A stretch of DNA of 64,000 nt from RH-AL1 sp964235705. Lineage in GTDB: Bacteria; Pseudomonadota; Alphaproteobacteria; Rhizobiales; Beijerinckiaceae. The notes under the pieces were generated by a model that was given only the letters and a program-made list of their open reading frames with translations, was not told the origin of the DNA and did no database searches. Positions 23,965-32,690 of the stretch are shown piece by piece. The stretch lies in assembly GCA_964235705.1 (NCBI GenBank), contig CAXSDP010000015.1, positions 4,552-68,551 on the forward strand, read 5' to 3'. The translations under genes and the position numbers were made by a program. Within the stretch, counting starts at the first letter, position 1, and each line of letters begins with the position of its first letter.

Positions 23965-26900
23965 ATGGACATGCGTATCGCGGCTCTTGATCGTTTGAAA
24001 CGGCTCGTCATCGGCCGGAATCACGGGGACGCGATCGGGTTCGATCCAACCTTCTATGCCAGGCACTACCCAGATTTGCGACAGTTGCGGACGAGCGCCG
24101 CGCTTCACAGGCACTTCAAGAACCACGGCGAGACCGAAGGACGTTTCCCGTCCTTGTCCGCGCTCAAGGACGATCTGGCGCGCCGGAATCGTGTCCTGCC
24201 CGATCATTTCGACTGGATCCTGTACCGCCATCTCAATCCCGACCTGCAACGCTTGTTGGACGATCAGTGGCAGTACGAGATCCATTTCCTCCAGCATGGC
24301 GAGGCCGAGGGACGCCCTTACGGTGTCGGCGAGGGGGAAACGCGCTGGGTTGGGTGGCGAAGCGTCTTCAACCTGTACGACTTCCTCCTCTTCAGCGAGG
24401 AATGGAGGGACCCCGCCGTCACCGACCGGGAGGGCGTCCTCGAACTCTTCGAGCGCGAAGGCATCGACCGGCTCACGCCCATCGCGCGCGATTGGGCGTT
24501 CGACCCTGACTTCTATCGGCAGCATTACGCGGTCGAGCTATCAACCCCGGCGGACCTTTATCGAGACTGGATCGAGAGGGGTTTCAGCGAGGGTCACGCG
24601 CCCAACGAGACGCGCGCCATCCAGGGCCTCGTCGGAAGCAGCGGCTACCCCGCCGCTTTCGACTGGCGCTCCTACACCGGTATCGCGGCCGATGCCCCGA
24701 CATACCCGACCAAGGTCAGCGCCCTGCGGGACGTCTTCGAGAGGCCGTTGGAGCAACGCGCGTCCCGCAGCTTCAAAGGCGCGGGGATCGCGTCGCTTTT
24801 CGCGCAGATCGGCGACTACCACCTCATCCGGGGCGGTTTCGCGCTTGCCGAGCGCTGCTACGCCCGCGCCATATCCGATGATCGATCCGTCAGTTCCGTT
24901 CACCTCCATCGCGGCGACGCCTTGCAGGCAAACGGCAAGCCGGCCGAAGCCCTCGGCAGCTATCAGGCCGCGCTGGCGTTCCCCTCCTATTCGGTGTGGG
25001 CGCTCGTCCATTACGCCAAGATCACGATGTCGGTCGGATCCGTCCAGATGTCCTTCGACGCCCTCAAGGACAAGTACGCCCGCTGGGCCGGTGAGCCGTT
25101 CTACCGCAACGTGGTCGACGAATGCGTCGAGATGCGCTTCCAGCAGATCGCGAACGCGACCCGCAAGTTGATCGAGGGCGGGGATGTGGGGGTGGCCTAC
25201 GCCTATGCCGACGCCCAGCTACCCGCGCTGACGAATGAGATCGAGGCGCTCAAGATACCGGGACCGGTGAGGGTCGCGCGTGATCCCAAGCGTGTGACGA
25301 TGCTGGCTTGCCTCGACCTTCCGCAATGCACGCACTACCGCGTCAAGCAGAAGGTCGAGCAGCTCGCCGCGCTCGGGATCGAGTGCGACGTCTTCGACTT
25401 CAACGATCCGGCCGCGTTCATGTCGGACCTGCCGGGGGCGTCGGCCGCCATCTTCTATCGCGTGCCGGCTTACCCGAAGATCGTCCAATCCATCCTCTAC
25501 GCCCGCGCCCTCGGCATCCCGACCTTCTACGACATCGACGACCTGATCTTCACGCCGGACTTCCCGGACGACTTCGAGAGTTACGAAGGTCAGATCGACC
25601 ACGCGACGTTCGTCGGCCTGCGCTGCGGCGTTCCCCTTTACCGCCAGGCCGTCTCCCTCTGCGACTTCGGGATCGCGTCGACGCGACCGCTCGCCGACAG
25701 GCTCGGTCCCCTGGTTCGTCGGAGGATCGCCCACGTCCACCCCAACGGCCTCGACCGCAGCAACGACGTCATGGTCCAGGTCGGGGAGCGGCCGCGACCG
25801 GCGACGGACGGCGTCACGATCTTCTACGGGAGCGGCACGAAGGCCCACAACCGCGACTTCAACGCCTTGGTCGGGCCGGCCCTCTTCGAGATCCTGTCGA
25901 CGATGCCCGCCGTCCGGCTCGTCGTCGTGGGTTACCTGACGCTCGACGATCGCTTCGCATCGCTCGAGGGCCAGATCAGTCGCTTCCCGTTCGTCGACGA
26001 TCGAAGCCAGTACGCGGCGCTGCTGGCGTCGAGCGACATCAACATATCGGTCCTGCACGGGGGCGCCATCGCCGATTGCAAGAGCGAGATCAAGTGGCTG
26101 GAAGCGGCGATCCTGCAGGTCCCCACGATCGTATCCTGGACCGAAACGTTCGATCAGGTCCTGGACGCCCCCGTCGACGGGCTCATCGCCCGTTCCACCA
26201 GGGATTGGACGGATCACCTCAGGACGCTGATCGAGGATCCCGGGCGACGGCGATCGATCGGCCGCGCGGCCCGCGCCAAAGCGTTGCGGCTGTACTCGCT
26301 GGAACGGATCGGCATGAAGTTCGCCGCGATGCTCGCCGGCTCGCTCGACGATGGCCGGAAGATCCTTCCCGCGCCGAAGAAGGCGCGCATCCTGGTCTGC
26401 AACGTCTTCTTCGCACCGCAAACGCACGGCGGGGCCACCCGCGTCGTCGAGGACAACCTCAACTACTTCGTGGATCACCTTTCGGCGGAGTTCGACCTTT
26501 CCGTCCTCACGACGGACAACGGGATGCCGCTCGGCTCCTTCAAGGTCGACACCTATCGCGGGTGCACGGTGTACCGGGTCGCGACGCCGCTCGAGGTGAA
26601 CATGGACTGGCGTCCCTTCAACCCCGACAACGGCGACACGTTCACCAAGGTCCTCGCCCTCGCCGAGCCGGATCTCGTCCATTTCCACTGCATCCAACGC
26701 CTCACCGCCTCGATCGTCGAGGAAACCCTGAAGCGGGACATCCCGTACGTCGTGACGGCGCACGACGCTTGGTGGATCTCCGACTACCAATTCCTCGTCG
26801 ACCAGCGGGACCTGTTGATCGATCCGGGTCGCGACGGCTTCCGGGCGCCGCTCCCGGAAGGCGTGACCAGACCACAGTCCTTGGAGCGGCGCCATCGGTT

Positions 26901-27612
26901 GCGCGCGCTCCTCAACAAGGCGAGGTACACGCTGCCGGTGTCGAAATCCTTCGGTGCGATCTACGAGGCCGCCGGGATCACCAACGTCCATCCGATCCCC
27001 AACGGGGTCGGTGCCTTCATGGACGTCCTGCCATCGGTCACGCCACCTGGGACGTTGGTCATCGGTCACGTCGGTGGCCGATCGGCGCACAAGGGCGCTT
27101 CGCTCCTGGAAATCGTCCTGCGTGAGAACGCGTTCGCCAACTTGGCCCTCATCATGATCGATGGGACGATCGAGTTCGGACACGAGGTCAAGGCGACGTG
27201 GGGCGCGACGGACGTCTCGTTGCGGGGTGTCTACCCGCAAGTCCGGGTCAACGAACTGTTCGCCTCGATCGATGTCCTCATCGCGCCCTCGATCTGGCCG
27301 GAAAGCTTCGGCCTCATCGTTCGCGAAGCGCAGCATTTCGGCAAATGGGTCGTCGCCTCCGATCGCGGCGCGCTCGCCGAGGACATCGTCGAGGGCGAGG
27401 ACGGCACCGTGATCGACGTCGGCGGCAAGCATGACCTCGCGGGGATCCTGCGCCGGATGAACGACGATCCCCAAGCCTACAAGGAGGTTCGTGCCGCGAG
27501 CGGACGGACGCGATCATCGTCCGACCAGGCCCTCGACTTGGCCGACCTTTACCGCTCGGTCGTCACGCACCGCGCCGTGGACGTCGCATCGGAGGTGCCG
27601 GCGATGGCGTGA
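23965..27612 (+). CDS. Large bifunctional glycosyltransferase: N-terminal repeats, TPR-like region, two GT-B domains
   Basis: A 1215-aa cytoplasmic protein, probably building a surface glycan. Residues about 25-240 carry three to four repeats of the form FDP.(F/L)YR.HYPDL...HF..HGE.EGR, seen in other multidomain glycosyltransferases. Residues about 275-345 look like tetratricopeptide helices (YHLIRGGFALAERCYARAI, GDALQANGKPAEAL). Two GT-B domains follow: the first (about 440-790) has QCTHYRVKQKVEQL, YDIDDLIF and CKSEIKWLEAA; the second (about 800-1190) has THGGATRVVEDN, GHVGGRSAHKG and PSIWPESFGLIVREAQ. No transmembrane segment is seen. ATG 23965 follows GGAGAAGGAG by ten bases (TTG 23962 is possible). 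The gene stands alone, so acceptor and sugar are unknown. Confidence 0.85.
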   Translation: MDMRIAALDRLKRLVIGRNHGDAIGFDPTFYARHYPDLRQLRTSAALHRHFKNHGETEGRFPSLSALKDDLARRNRVLPDHFDWILYRHLNPDLQRLLDDQWQYEIHFLQHGEAEGRPYGVGEGETRWVGWRSVFNLYDFLLFSEEWRDPAVTDREGVLELFEREGIDRLTPIARDWAFDPDFYRQHYAVELSTPADLYRDWIERGFSEGHAPNETRAIQGLVGSSGYPAAFDWRSYTGIAADAPTYPTKVSALRDVFERPLEQRASRSFKGAGIASLFAQIGDYHLIRGGFALAERCYARAISDDRSVSSVHLHRGDALQANGKPAEALGSYQAALAFPSYSVWALVHYAKITMSVGSVQMSFDALKDKYARWAGEPFYRNVVDECVEMRFQQIANATRKLIEGGDVGVAYAYADAQLPALTNEIEALKIPGPVRVARDPKRVTMLACLDLPQCTHYRVKQKVEQLAALGIECDVFDFNDPAAFMSDLPGASAAIFYRVPAYPKIVQSILYARALGIPTFYDIDDLIFTPDFPDDFESYEGQIDHATFVGLRCGVPLYRQAVSLCDFGIASTRPLADRLGPLVRRRIAHVHPNGLDRSNDVMVQVGERPRPATDGVTIFYGSGTKAHNRDFNALVGPALFEILSTMPAVRLVVVGYLTLDDRFASLEGQISRFPFVDDRSQYAALLASSDINISVLHGGAIADCKSEIKWLEAAILQVPTIVSWTETFDQVLDAPVDGLIARSTRDWTDHLRTLIEDPGRRRSIGRAARAKALRLYSLERIGMKFAAMLAGSLDDGRKILPAPKKARILVCNVFFAPQTHGGATRVVEDNLNYFVDHLSAEFDLSVLTTDNGMPLGSFKVDTYRGCTVYRVATPLEVNMDWRPFNPDNGDTFTKVLALAEPDLVHFHCIQRLTASIVEETLKRDIPYVVTAHDAWWISDYQFLVDQRDLLIDPGRDGFRAPLPEGVTRPQSLERRHRLRALLNKARYTLPVSKSFGAIYEAAGITNVHPIPNGVGAFMDVLPSVTPPGTLVIGHVGGRSAHKGASLLEIVLRENAFANLALIMIDGTIEFGHEVKATWGATDVSLRGVYPQVRVNELFASIDVLIAPSIWPESFGLIVREAQHFGKWVVASDRGALAEDIVEGEDGTVIDVGGKHDLAGILRRMNDDPQAYKEVRAASGRTRSSSDQALDLADLYRSVVTHRAVDVASEVPAMA

Positions 27613-27651
27613 GGCGAGCCCCTCCCTTGGCCGGGCCCGCCCCTCCACCCC

Positions 27652-28752
27652 TCACGGCCCGGCCGCGCACGCGCCGGATAGATCGAAGGTCGCGGCCGAC
27701 GTGCCGATCGCGTTCCAGCTGAACGGATCGTCGGACGCGCCCTGGGCGGCGAAGACCTGGAGCGTGAGCGCATCGCAGGCGGGGCGGGGCGCCAGCGACT
27801 TGTCGGCCTCCGTGGCCAGGCCAGGACCTTCCCGCCAGTGGAGCGCGAGGCCGCTTGTGGCCACGGTGCGGAACCTGTCCGAGTCCAGCAGGGTCACCGT
27901 CGTGCGATCCCGTGCACTGTCGGACACGGCGACGAGCAGCTTCGTCACCCCGTCGTAGGCGAGGTCGACGCCGAAGCTTTCCAGCACCGAGTATTCGGCC
28001 GTGTGTTCGCCCGGCGCGCGCGCCACCCAGCCCTTCGCCGTCAGCTCCTCCACGCCCGTGCCGAAGGCCGGGTCGCGCGAGCGCAGGACGAACTGGCCCG
28101 CCCCGTTGAAGGGGTTGGCGCCGCTGCCGGTGCTGTCGGTGAAAGCCAGGTAGACGTAGGGGGCGACGTACACGGCAGCCGGTTGGCCGGCGCCATAGGT
28201 CAAGTGGTGGAGGGCCCAGTCCGCGTTGGTCTTGGCCGCCGACACGATCGGCCGATTGACCCCGATCCGCTCGAAGTGGATGGCATCCGTGCCGACGGCG
28301 ACGCCGATCGCGCTCAAGCCGCCGTCGACCTGCTCGCCCGTGTAGTACAAGTAGTAGCGATCACCGACCCTGAGAACGTTGGGATCGCAGGTGTGGCGCG
28401 CATCGAAGTCCGCGGCATCGCCCGTTGGTTGGAGCGAGACGTCGTCGGCGTGCCAGAACGACGAGGAGACCCAGGGTCCATCGAGGGTCGGCGCGTGGCG
28501 GTGAAGGATGAAATCGCCGGCGACGCCGCCGCACCAGTACATCTGGAATCCGTGCCCATCGTGGATGACGGCCGGCGCGTAATTGTAGGAGCCCCTTTGC
28601 ACGAGCGCCCTGTCGGTGAGGACCTGTCGCGTCAGCCTCAGGGTGGGACGTCCCTCCACGCGGGACGCCGCCGCCGCGCCGAGCGTGACCATCGAGAGCA
28701 GGAGCGCCGAGAGCGTGAGCGTTCCCAACGCCGTCGTCCACCTTACGGTCAT
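27652..28752 (-). CDS. Secreted beta-propeller protein resembling glycoside hydrolase family 43/DUF1861-type enzymes
   Basis: A 366-aa protein with a signal peptide (MTVRWTT, hydrophobic LGTLTLSALLLSMVTLGAAAA, cleavage near ASR). The mature protein shows propeller-like segments: YNYAPAVIHDGHGFQMYWCGG, DPNVLRVGDRYYLYYTGE, VAPYVYLAFTDS and VDLAYDGVTKLLVAVSD. The DPNVL..GDRYYLYYT unit is typical of GH43/62/68-like five-bladed propellers that act on sugars. The acid/base residues were not placed with confidence. It is convergent with the large glycosyltransferase gene, 39 bp away, suggesting a role in processing an extracellular polysaccharide. Confidence 0.65.
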   Translation of the reverse strand: MTVRWTTALGTLTLSALLLSMVTLGAAAASRVEGRPTLRLTRQVLTDRALVQRGSYNYAPAVIHDGHGFQMYWCGGVAGDFILHRHAPTLDGPWVSSSFWHADDVSLQPTGDAADFDARHTCDPNVLRVGDRYYLYYTGEQVDGGLSAIGVAVGTDAIHFERIGVNRPIVSAAKTNADWALHHLTYGAGQPAAVYVAPYVYLAFTDSTGSGANPFNGAGQFVLRSRDPAFGTGVEELTAKGWVARAPGEHTAEYSVLESFGVDLAYDGVTKLLVAVSDSARDRTTVTLLDSDRFRTVATSGLALHWREGPGLATEADKSLAPRPACDALTLQVFAAQGASDDPFSWNAIGTSAATFDLSGACAAGP

Positions 28753-29183
28753 TCGGCATGCGGCCGCTGCATGAACGGAGTCGATGCTCAAACGCGGGCC
28801 TCCCCAAGGCAGAACGGCATTCCCGATCCTTGTCGATGCCATGCGGGCAGGGAGATGGGAAGGGACGACCACCGCTCCGGCGAGGCGGGGATCATCACCG
28901 TCGACCTGGTGCGGCTCCGCGCCGGGACTGGTCGACGAAGTTCGCTAGGCGCTCGCGACACCACGCGGCTCGCCGAGCTGCCGGCGGTGAGGTGTCGTGA
29001 GGCCACTTGGGCGTTCGGCAGGGGCGATATCAGGTTCACCGACCCTGGCGAGCGCGATGCGGTTGCGGGCGGGGGGCTGAGCGGCTTTGGTCCGAGACAA
29101 CCGGAACCATTCCATCCTTGTTGATTTACCGAAAGCCGTGCGGTTGAACAGTGTCAAATATATCGAGGTAGGAGACAGCTCGT
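28753..29183. other. Intergenic region
   Basis: Divergent region between the propeller protein and the 74-aa gene. No gene supported. GC content falls toward the right, and TCAAATATATCGAGG at about 29154-29168 is strikingly AT-rich for this genome, marking the left edge of the plastic segment. Confidence 0.4.
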
Positions 29184-29408
29184 TTGAAGAAACCATTCTC
29201 TTCGGAGATCAGGACGACCAATATCGTTCAAATTGAGGCTGACGGGGTATTGACCCACGGCACTCCCGATCCGACCAGCTTGCAAATCTCAATCGTCGAC
29301 GATCAGGGTAGTATCCATCTACTCGTCTTCAAGGGCAAGTCGGTCGCCCGCTTAGCTGGCATCATGCTTGGTTTGACCAAGGTGGCCCCCGACGCCTTCG
29401 AGGTTTAA
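29184..29408 (+). CDS. Small conserved-looking protein, paralogue of 31101-31334
   Basis: A 74-aa protein of unknown family, about 40% identical over its length to the 77-aa product of 31101-31334. Shared pattern: MK..FS, IE.DGV..HG.PDP..L, D..G..H..VF, L.GI.LGL.K..P..F. Conservation in two copies on opposite strands supports a real protein. The start is TTG 29184 with GAGGTAGGAGA upstream. It is predicted to be soluble, one alpha/beta unit. The second copy has an EcfG-type promoter candidate, so a stress role is possible. Confidence 0.65.
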   Translation: MKKPFSSEIRTTNIVQIEADGVLTHGTPDPTSLQISIVDDQGSIHLLVFKGKSVARLAGIMLGLTKVAPDAFEV

Positions 29409-29470
29409 GCGTCATGTCCGATGCGACGCGATCCGGCACGGCATACGGGTCTGTCGCCTCGCGAGGAAAC

Positions 29471-29704
29471 CTAGGCCGGCTTCCGTCGTCGGACCGCGAT
29501 CATGATGTCACTGACCACTTCACAATCCTCATCGAGGACACATAGGCTCCAGTTTCCGCGCGTGAAATGACCATGCGCCTCCTTCAGCATTTCGCCAGCC
29601 ATGATAACGGCTTCGGAATGAGCTTTCTCAGGTCCTGAAAGGTCCGTGCCTTCCCCATCGGCATGTTGGACGCCGTCATGAACGTGGAAGAAGTAACGTG
29701 GCAT
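29471..29704 (-). CDS. DUF6894 family protein
   Basis: A 77-aa soluble protein with the family opening PRYFFHVHDG, then EGTDLSG, an A..EAVIMAGEML helix and a C-terminal strand pair (WSLCVLDEDCEVVSDIMIAV). DUF6894 proteins are frequent in Methylobacterium and Bradyrhizobium relatives and have no known function. ATG 29704 is used. A second member lies at 30516-30779 and a decayed third at about 31560-31727. Confidence 0.78.
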   Translation of the reverse strand: MPRYFFHVHDGVQHADGEGTDLSGPEKAHSEAVIMAGEMLKEAHGHFTRGNWSLCVLDEDCEVVSDIMIAVRRRKPA

Positions 29705-29858
29705 CTGGACATCTCCGGGCAGGAAGGTTCACGCTAGGTGCTGCGATCGGCGCCGACGCCATCCGATGATATCGCCCTCGCGTTATCGACGCATGCGACT
29801 TGACGGAACGAAACGGTGCCTCGCGGCCGTCCCCAGCTGGGACGGTATCCCCAAGCCT

Positions 29859-29958
29859 NNNNNNNNNNNNNNNNNNNNNNNNNNNNNNNNNNNNNNNNNN
29901 NNNNNNNNNNNNNNNNNNNNNNNNNNNNNNNNNNNNNNNNNNNNNNNNNNNNNNNNNN
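29859..29958. other. Scaffold gap (100 N)
   Basis: Exactly 100 undetermined bases, the usual placeholder for a gap of unknown length. The flanks do not overlap each other. The 5' part of the Crp/Fnr-like fragment is lost in it. Confidence 0.99.
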
Positions 29959-30240
29959 CGTGTCGCCGGATGATTTCGCCCGGCTGGCCGGCAAGCTCGA
30001 GTTTTGCGTTCGCGACCGCAGCTCGGTTCTGTGGGAGGCGGACGATCCGATCAGGCGGTCTACTTCCTGGAGGGTGGCCTAGCCTCCATCGTCGCGCGGT
30101 CGCTCGAAGGGCACGCGGCGGAGGTCGGGATCATCGGGCGCGAGGGTTCCGTCTACCCCTCGGTCGCCGTCGGCTCCGCCACCGCGCCCTTCAAGGGAGA
30201 GATCCAGATGCCTGGCAGCGCGTGCCCGGCACGGCCACGG
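29959..30240 (+). pseudogene. Crp/Fnr family regulator, frameshifted and truncated fragment
   Basis: Two adjacent frames together give a cyclic-nucleotide-binding-like domain: SPDDFARLAGKLEFCVRDRS from 29963, then after a frame change near 30045 AVYFLEGGLASIVAR, AEVGIIGREG, SVAVGSATAPF and QMPGSA. These match the start and middle of rhizobial Crp/Fnr regulators. The sequence then degenerates; the HTH domain is absent, and the N-terminus falls in the gap. If the frame change is a sequencing error next to the gap, the C-terminal loss still makes the gene broken. Confidence 0.7.
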
Positions 30241-30355
30241 GGATCGCGGGTTGTTTGGCCAGTTCGGACCACGTGGATGGTAAGCGTCTAGCAGACCAGA
30301 TCCATGGACCTATCGTTGCTTTCGCGACGGCTCCGCCGCGCGGTCCGGATCGGTT

Positions 30356-30368
30356 GTTACAAAGTAAC
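30356..30368. promoter_or_regulatory. Short palindrome GTTAC-AAA-GTAAC
   Basis: A perfect 5-bp inverted repeat around a 3-bp spacer, about 150 bp before the DUF6894-like gene, in an AT-richer stretch. It could be an operator. No regulator can be named. Confidence 0.3.
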
Positions 30369-30515
30369 TTTCTTCCAAACTGAGCTACTCGCGCCTTCGT
30401 AGACCTGCGAAAATTCTTTCGTCAGACAAACGGCGGCAAAATATCTTTTGAGAGAGACGGCGTTTGATAATGCCATGAGTCATTCTTTTGATCGCAACAA
30501 AGGGCAAAGTGATCC

Positions 30516-30779
30516 ATGGCGAAGTATTATTTCGAAACCGAGTTCGAGAACGTCCTTGTTTCCGACGAGGAGGGTTTGGAGCTTGTCGATGATCACGCGG
30601 CACGCGCCGCGGCCCTACGCGCCCTGCCTGACATCGCCAAGGACACGATACCGATCGGCGACCACCGCGTTTTCACGATACGCGTCCTCAACGAGACGCG
30701 CGCGCTGGTCTATCAAGGTACCGTCATCTTCGAGGGTGACTGGGTCGCGAGCGGCAACAAACCAACCCTGGTTCGCTAA
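30516..30779 (+). CDS. DUF6894-like protein
   Basis: An 87-aa soluble protein. KYYFETEFENV, SDEEGLELVDDHAARAAALRALPDIAKDTIP and IRVLNE...VYQGTVIFEGDW follow the DUF6894 pattern (aromatic strand, EG.EL.D..AA...A helix, two C-terminal strands). It is related to the protein at 29471-29704 and more closely to the remnant near 31560. ATG 30516 is used. About 150 bp upstream is the palindrome GTTAC-AAA-GTAAC (30356-30368). Confidence 0.7.
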   Translation: MAKYYFETEFENVLVSDEEGLELVDDHAARAAALRALPDIAKDTIPIGDHRVFTIRVLNETRALVYQGTVIFEGDWVASGNKPTLVR

Positions 30780-31100
30780 TTCGGTGAGCAAGCCGAGGGC
30801 GCATGTCATAGCTTCGATCGTACCCCGCAAGTGACCGCTTGCCGGTGATCGTTGTGCTTCGCACGTCAGGACCAGGGCGGCGGGTGGGAGCCTGACCATC
30901 TCAACCGCATCCATCGCCAGCCCACTTTCGAACAGTGTCGTGAAGCGCTTCGTGGATACCGATCCCGACCCAAGGGGACCTGCCGCTGTTCCTCGCGAAC
31001 GACGGAGCGGAAGACGCTTTGGGTCACCATCGGGACCGGCTCCGTCGAAAGGCCGCGTGGCCTTCGCAAGCCGCCGAGCGAACCCGTGCCAGGGCGACCC
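30780..31100. other. Gene-poor stretch
   Basis: No supported gene. The six frames give only short or low-complexity translations without recognisable motifs. Confidence 0.4.
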
Positions 31101-31334
31101 TCATGGGTCTCCTTGACCAAAGACGCCGGGAAAAGCCTTCGCCAGACCAAGGACGATACCTCCCAGCTGCTTGAGCGCTTGGCGCTCGAAGACGATCACG
31201 TGCAGATCACCTTCCTTGTCGAGGACGCTGACTTCCAGCTGTGTCGGGTCAGGATCGCCGTGACTGAAAACACCGTCGTTCTCGATCTTCACGACTTGGG
31301 TAACCCCGACCTTCGTAGAAAACCGCCCTTTCAT
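31101..31334 (-). CDS. Small conserved-looking protein, paralogue of 29184-29408
   Basis: A 77-aa protein of unknown function with the pattern IENDGVFSHGDPDPTQLEVSV, HVIVFERQ and LGGIVLGLAKAFP shared with the 74-aa protein 1.7 kb away on the other strand. Start ATG 31334, with AAGGG about nine bases upstream. A GGAAG-N17-CGTT sequence 158 bp upstream resembles an EcfG promoter. The inverted placement of the two copies brackets the DUF6894 genes and the broken regulator. Confidence 0.65.
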   Translation of the reverse strand: MKGRFSTKVGVTQVVKIENDGVFSHGDPDPTQLEVSVLDKEGDLHVIVFERQALKQLGGIVLGLAKAFPGVFGQGDP

Positions 31335-31491
31335 ATGCAGCGCCCTTCAAATTGTTGCAAAAAAGAACAAGTTTGCCTTCACACGACTGCATTGCAAAAG
31401 CTATGAAAAGACCTTTCTTGCGTGGAATTGAACAATCCCTTAAACAGCACAGCACCAGCATTCGATTGATATCATAGGCGAATGACGCGTT

Positions 31492-31517
31492 AACGCAAAT
31501 TGAAGACACAATCTTCC
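31492..31517 (-). promoter_or_regulatory. Candidate EcfG-type promoter upstream of the 77-aa gene
   Basis: Read on the minus strand: GGAAG, 17 bp, CGTT (eight of nine consensus positions). The distance to ATG 31334 is 158 bp, rather long, so the assignment is tentative. Confidence 0.35.
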
Positions 31518-31559
31518 CCAAGCGGGGAAGCTTGGCGTCGCCCTAGTTCTTCGAGACCC

Positions 31560-31727
31560 ATGACGGCGGTGTTTGATTTTGGGTCCGAAGGACTCGATTT
31601 CGTGGGCGATGCCGCCACCTACATGCCCGCCCTGGAAGCCTTGCCGGACATGGCGAGGAATGGAGTGCCAGCCGCGGGGCGCCGCACGTTCGTCTCCGCC
31701 GTTCGCAGAGGCGAGGGAGCTCATTGA
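31560..31727 (+). pseudogene. DUF6894-like remnant
   Basis: The frame from ATG 31560 reads MTAVFDFGSEGLDFVGDAAT, then ALEALPDMARNGVPAAGRRTFVSAVRR before running out of homology. This aligns with EGLELVDDHAARAAALRALPDIAKDTIPIGD of the DUF6894-like protein at 30516 but lacks the first strand and the C-terminal half. It is probably a decayed duplicate. Confidence 0.55.
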
Positions 31728-31991
31728 CCCGGCTACGATGACCGGCGTCCGTCGGTGGCACATCGGCAAGGTCGTCCCGATGCTCGAACCCCGGTGGCGA
31801 ACCGCAACGCGATCGCCGGCTTGGGATGCGAAGAGGCCCGGTTTCACCGAAGCGGAACGGGGCTCGTCGATCCTCACCGCGGTCGCAGGTCATGAGATCG
31901 CGAAAACAGCCGCGGTTCCATTCGCGTTCGGCATGCGCGACCCGGACGGCGGGCGAGGCGGAGCAGGTCGGTGACGCCGGAGAAGTCGTCG

Positions 31992-32205
31992 CCGGGCGTG
32001 TTCCTGGGACACGACGATCGGGTCCCGAATGACGTAACCGGACACCACGAGCGGGACGCTGTCGCCGGGCTCCAGCGTTTCCGCGTGAGTGTTGCCGCCG
32101 GCGTCACGGAGCGTGACGATGACCGCGCCGGCGTCGGTCGGTTCCCCCCGGATCGAGCCGCCCTCGCGGGTCGGCGGGGATGGTGACGGTCGTGGTCGAG
32201 CGCGT
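31992..32205 (-). pseudogene. Fragment of a small beta-rich protein, probably frameshifted
   Basis: On the minus strand a protein-like stretch reads GGSIRGEPTDAGAVIVTLRD, then THAETLEPGDSVPLVVSGYVIRDPIVVSQ, a plausible beta-sandwich. Its expected N-terminus (TTTVTIPADP) occurs in a different frame, and the downstream part loses coding character. No family name can be given. It could also be an intact tiny gene with a non-standard start. Confidence 0.4.
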
Positions 32206-32348
32206 CTGCGGCAAGCACGACCCGGACTATCAAGGCGGCGTCGCCAACGCCTTCGGCTCCAAGGGTCGGCAAAGGGACGATAGGGCGGCAAGCATTTGGC
32301 TCGACGACCGCCAAGGTTCGCCAGGCTGGCCTATGCCATTGGGATCGT

Positions 32349-32424
32349 TGGTGGGCCGGGCAGGACTCGAACCTGCAACCAGACCGTTATGAGCGGCCGG
32401 CTCTAACCATTGAGCTACCGGCCC
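32349..32424 (-). tRNA. tRNA-Ile2 (CAU anticodon, lysidine-modified type)
   Basis: The minus-strand sequence folds as a full cloverleaf: acceptor GGGCCGG/CCGGCCC, D arm GCTC...GAGC, anticodon stem GGCCG/CGGTC with loop CTCATAA, T arm GCAGG-TTCGAGT-CCTGC, discriminator A and encoded CCA. The D-loop and body resemble bacterial tRNA-Ile2 (compare Escherichia coli ileX) rather than elongator or initiator Met, so the CAU anticodon is expected to be converted to read AUA. It marks the right end of the plastic segment, and tRNA genes are common integration sites. Confidence 0.9.
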
Positions 32425-32480
32425 TGCCGCAACCGGCGCCCGGAGGCAGCGATGCTTGGCGATACGGGCTTGCGTCCGCA

Positions 32481-32690
32481 TTAAACCGCTTTCGTGCCGC
32501 CTTGCAACGGCGAGGTGGGCGATGGGACAAGGGAAATCGCCGCCAGTAATGTGCCACGCAAGGCCCAAGCCTCGAAGCCTGACGGTGTCCAATCCCACGC
32601 CAATTCGCCCAATATGGCAATAAGACAAAACAGGATCGCGGCACCTATCGAGACTACGGAACTCTTAACTTTGGCGAGTGCGGCTGGCAT
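32481..32690 (-). CDS. Possible small single-span membrane protein
   Basis: A 69-aa frame from ATG 32690 with Lys-rich N-terminus (AALAKVK), a hydrophobic segment (SSVVSIGAAILFCLIAILGEL) and a C-terminal half with WDWTPSGFEAWAL. The hydrophobic segment and amino acid mix look coding, but there is no clear ribosome site and no family match. Confidence 0.3.
   Translation of the reverse strand: MPAALAKVKSSVVSIGAAILFCLIAILGELAWDWTPSGFEAWALRGTLLAAISLVPSPTSPLQGGTKAV

Noticed and set aside
25219..27474. 751-codon open frame antisense to the large glycosyltransferase
   Set aside because: Low-complexity Arg/Asp/Val translation and no ribosome site; the sense strand encodes two recognisable GT-B domains.
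29101..29125. GGAAC near 29116 as an EcfG promoter for the 74-aa gene
   Set aside because: No CGTT-like -10 element at 16-17 bp downstream.
28945..29196. 83-codon minus-strand frame near the left edge of the AT-richer segment
   Set aside because: No ribosome site, no motif, and it overlaps the promoter and start of the 74-aa gene.
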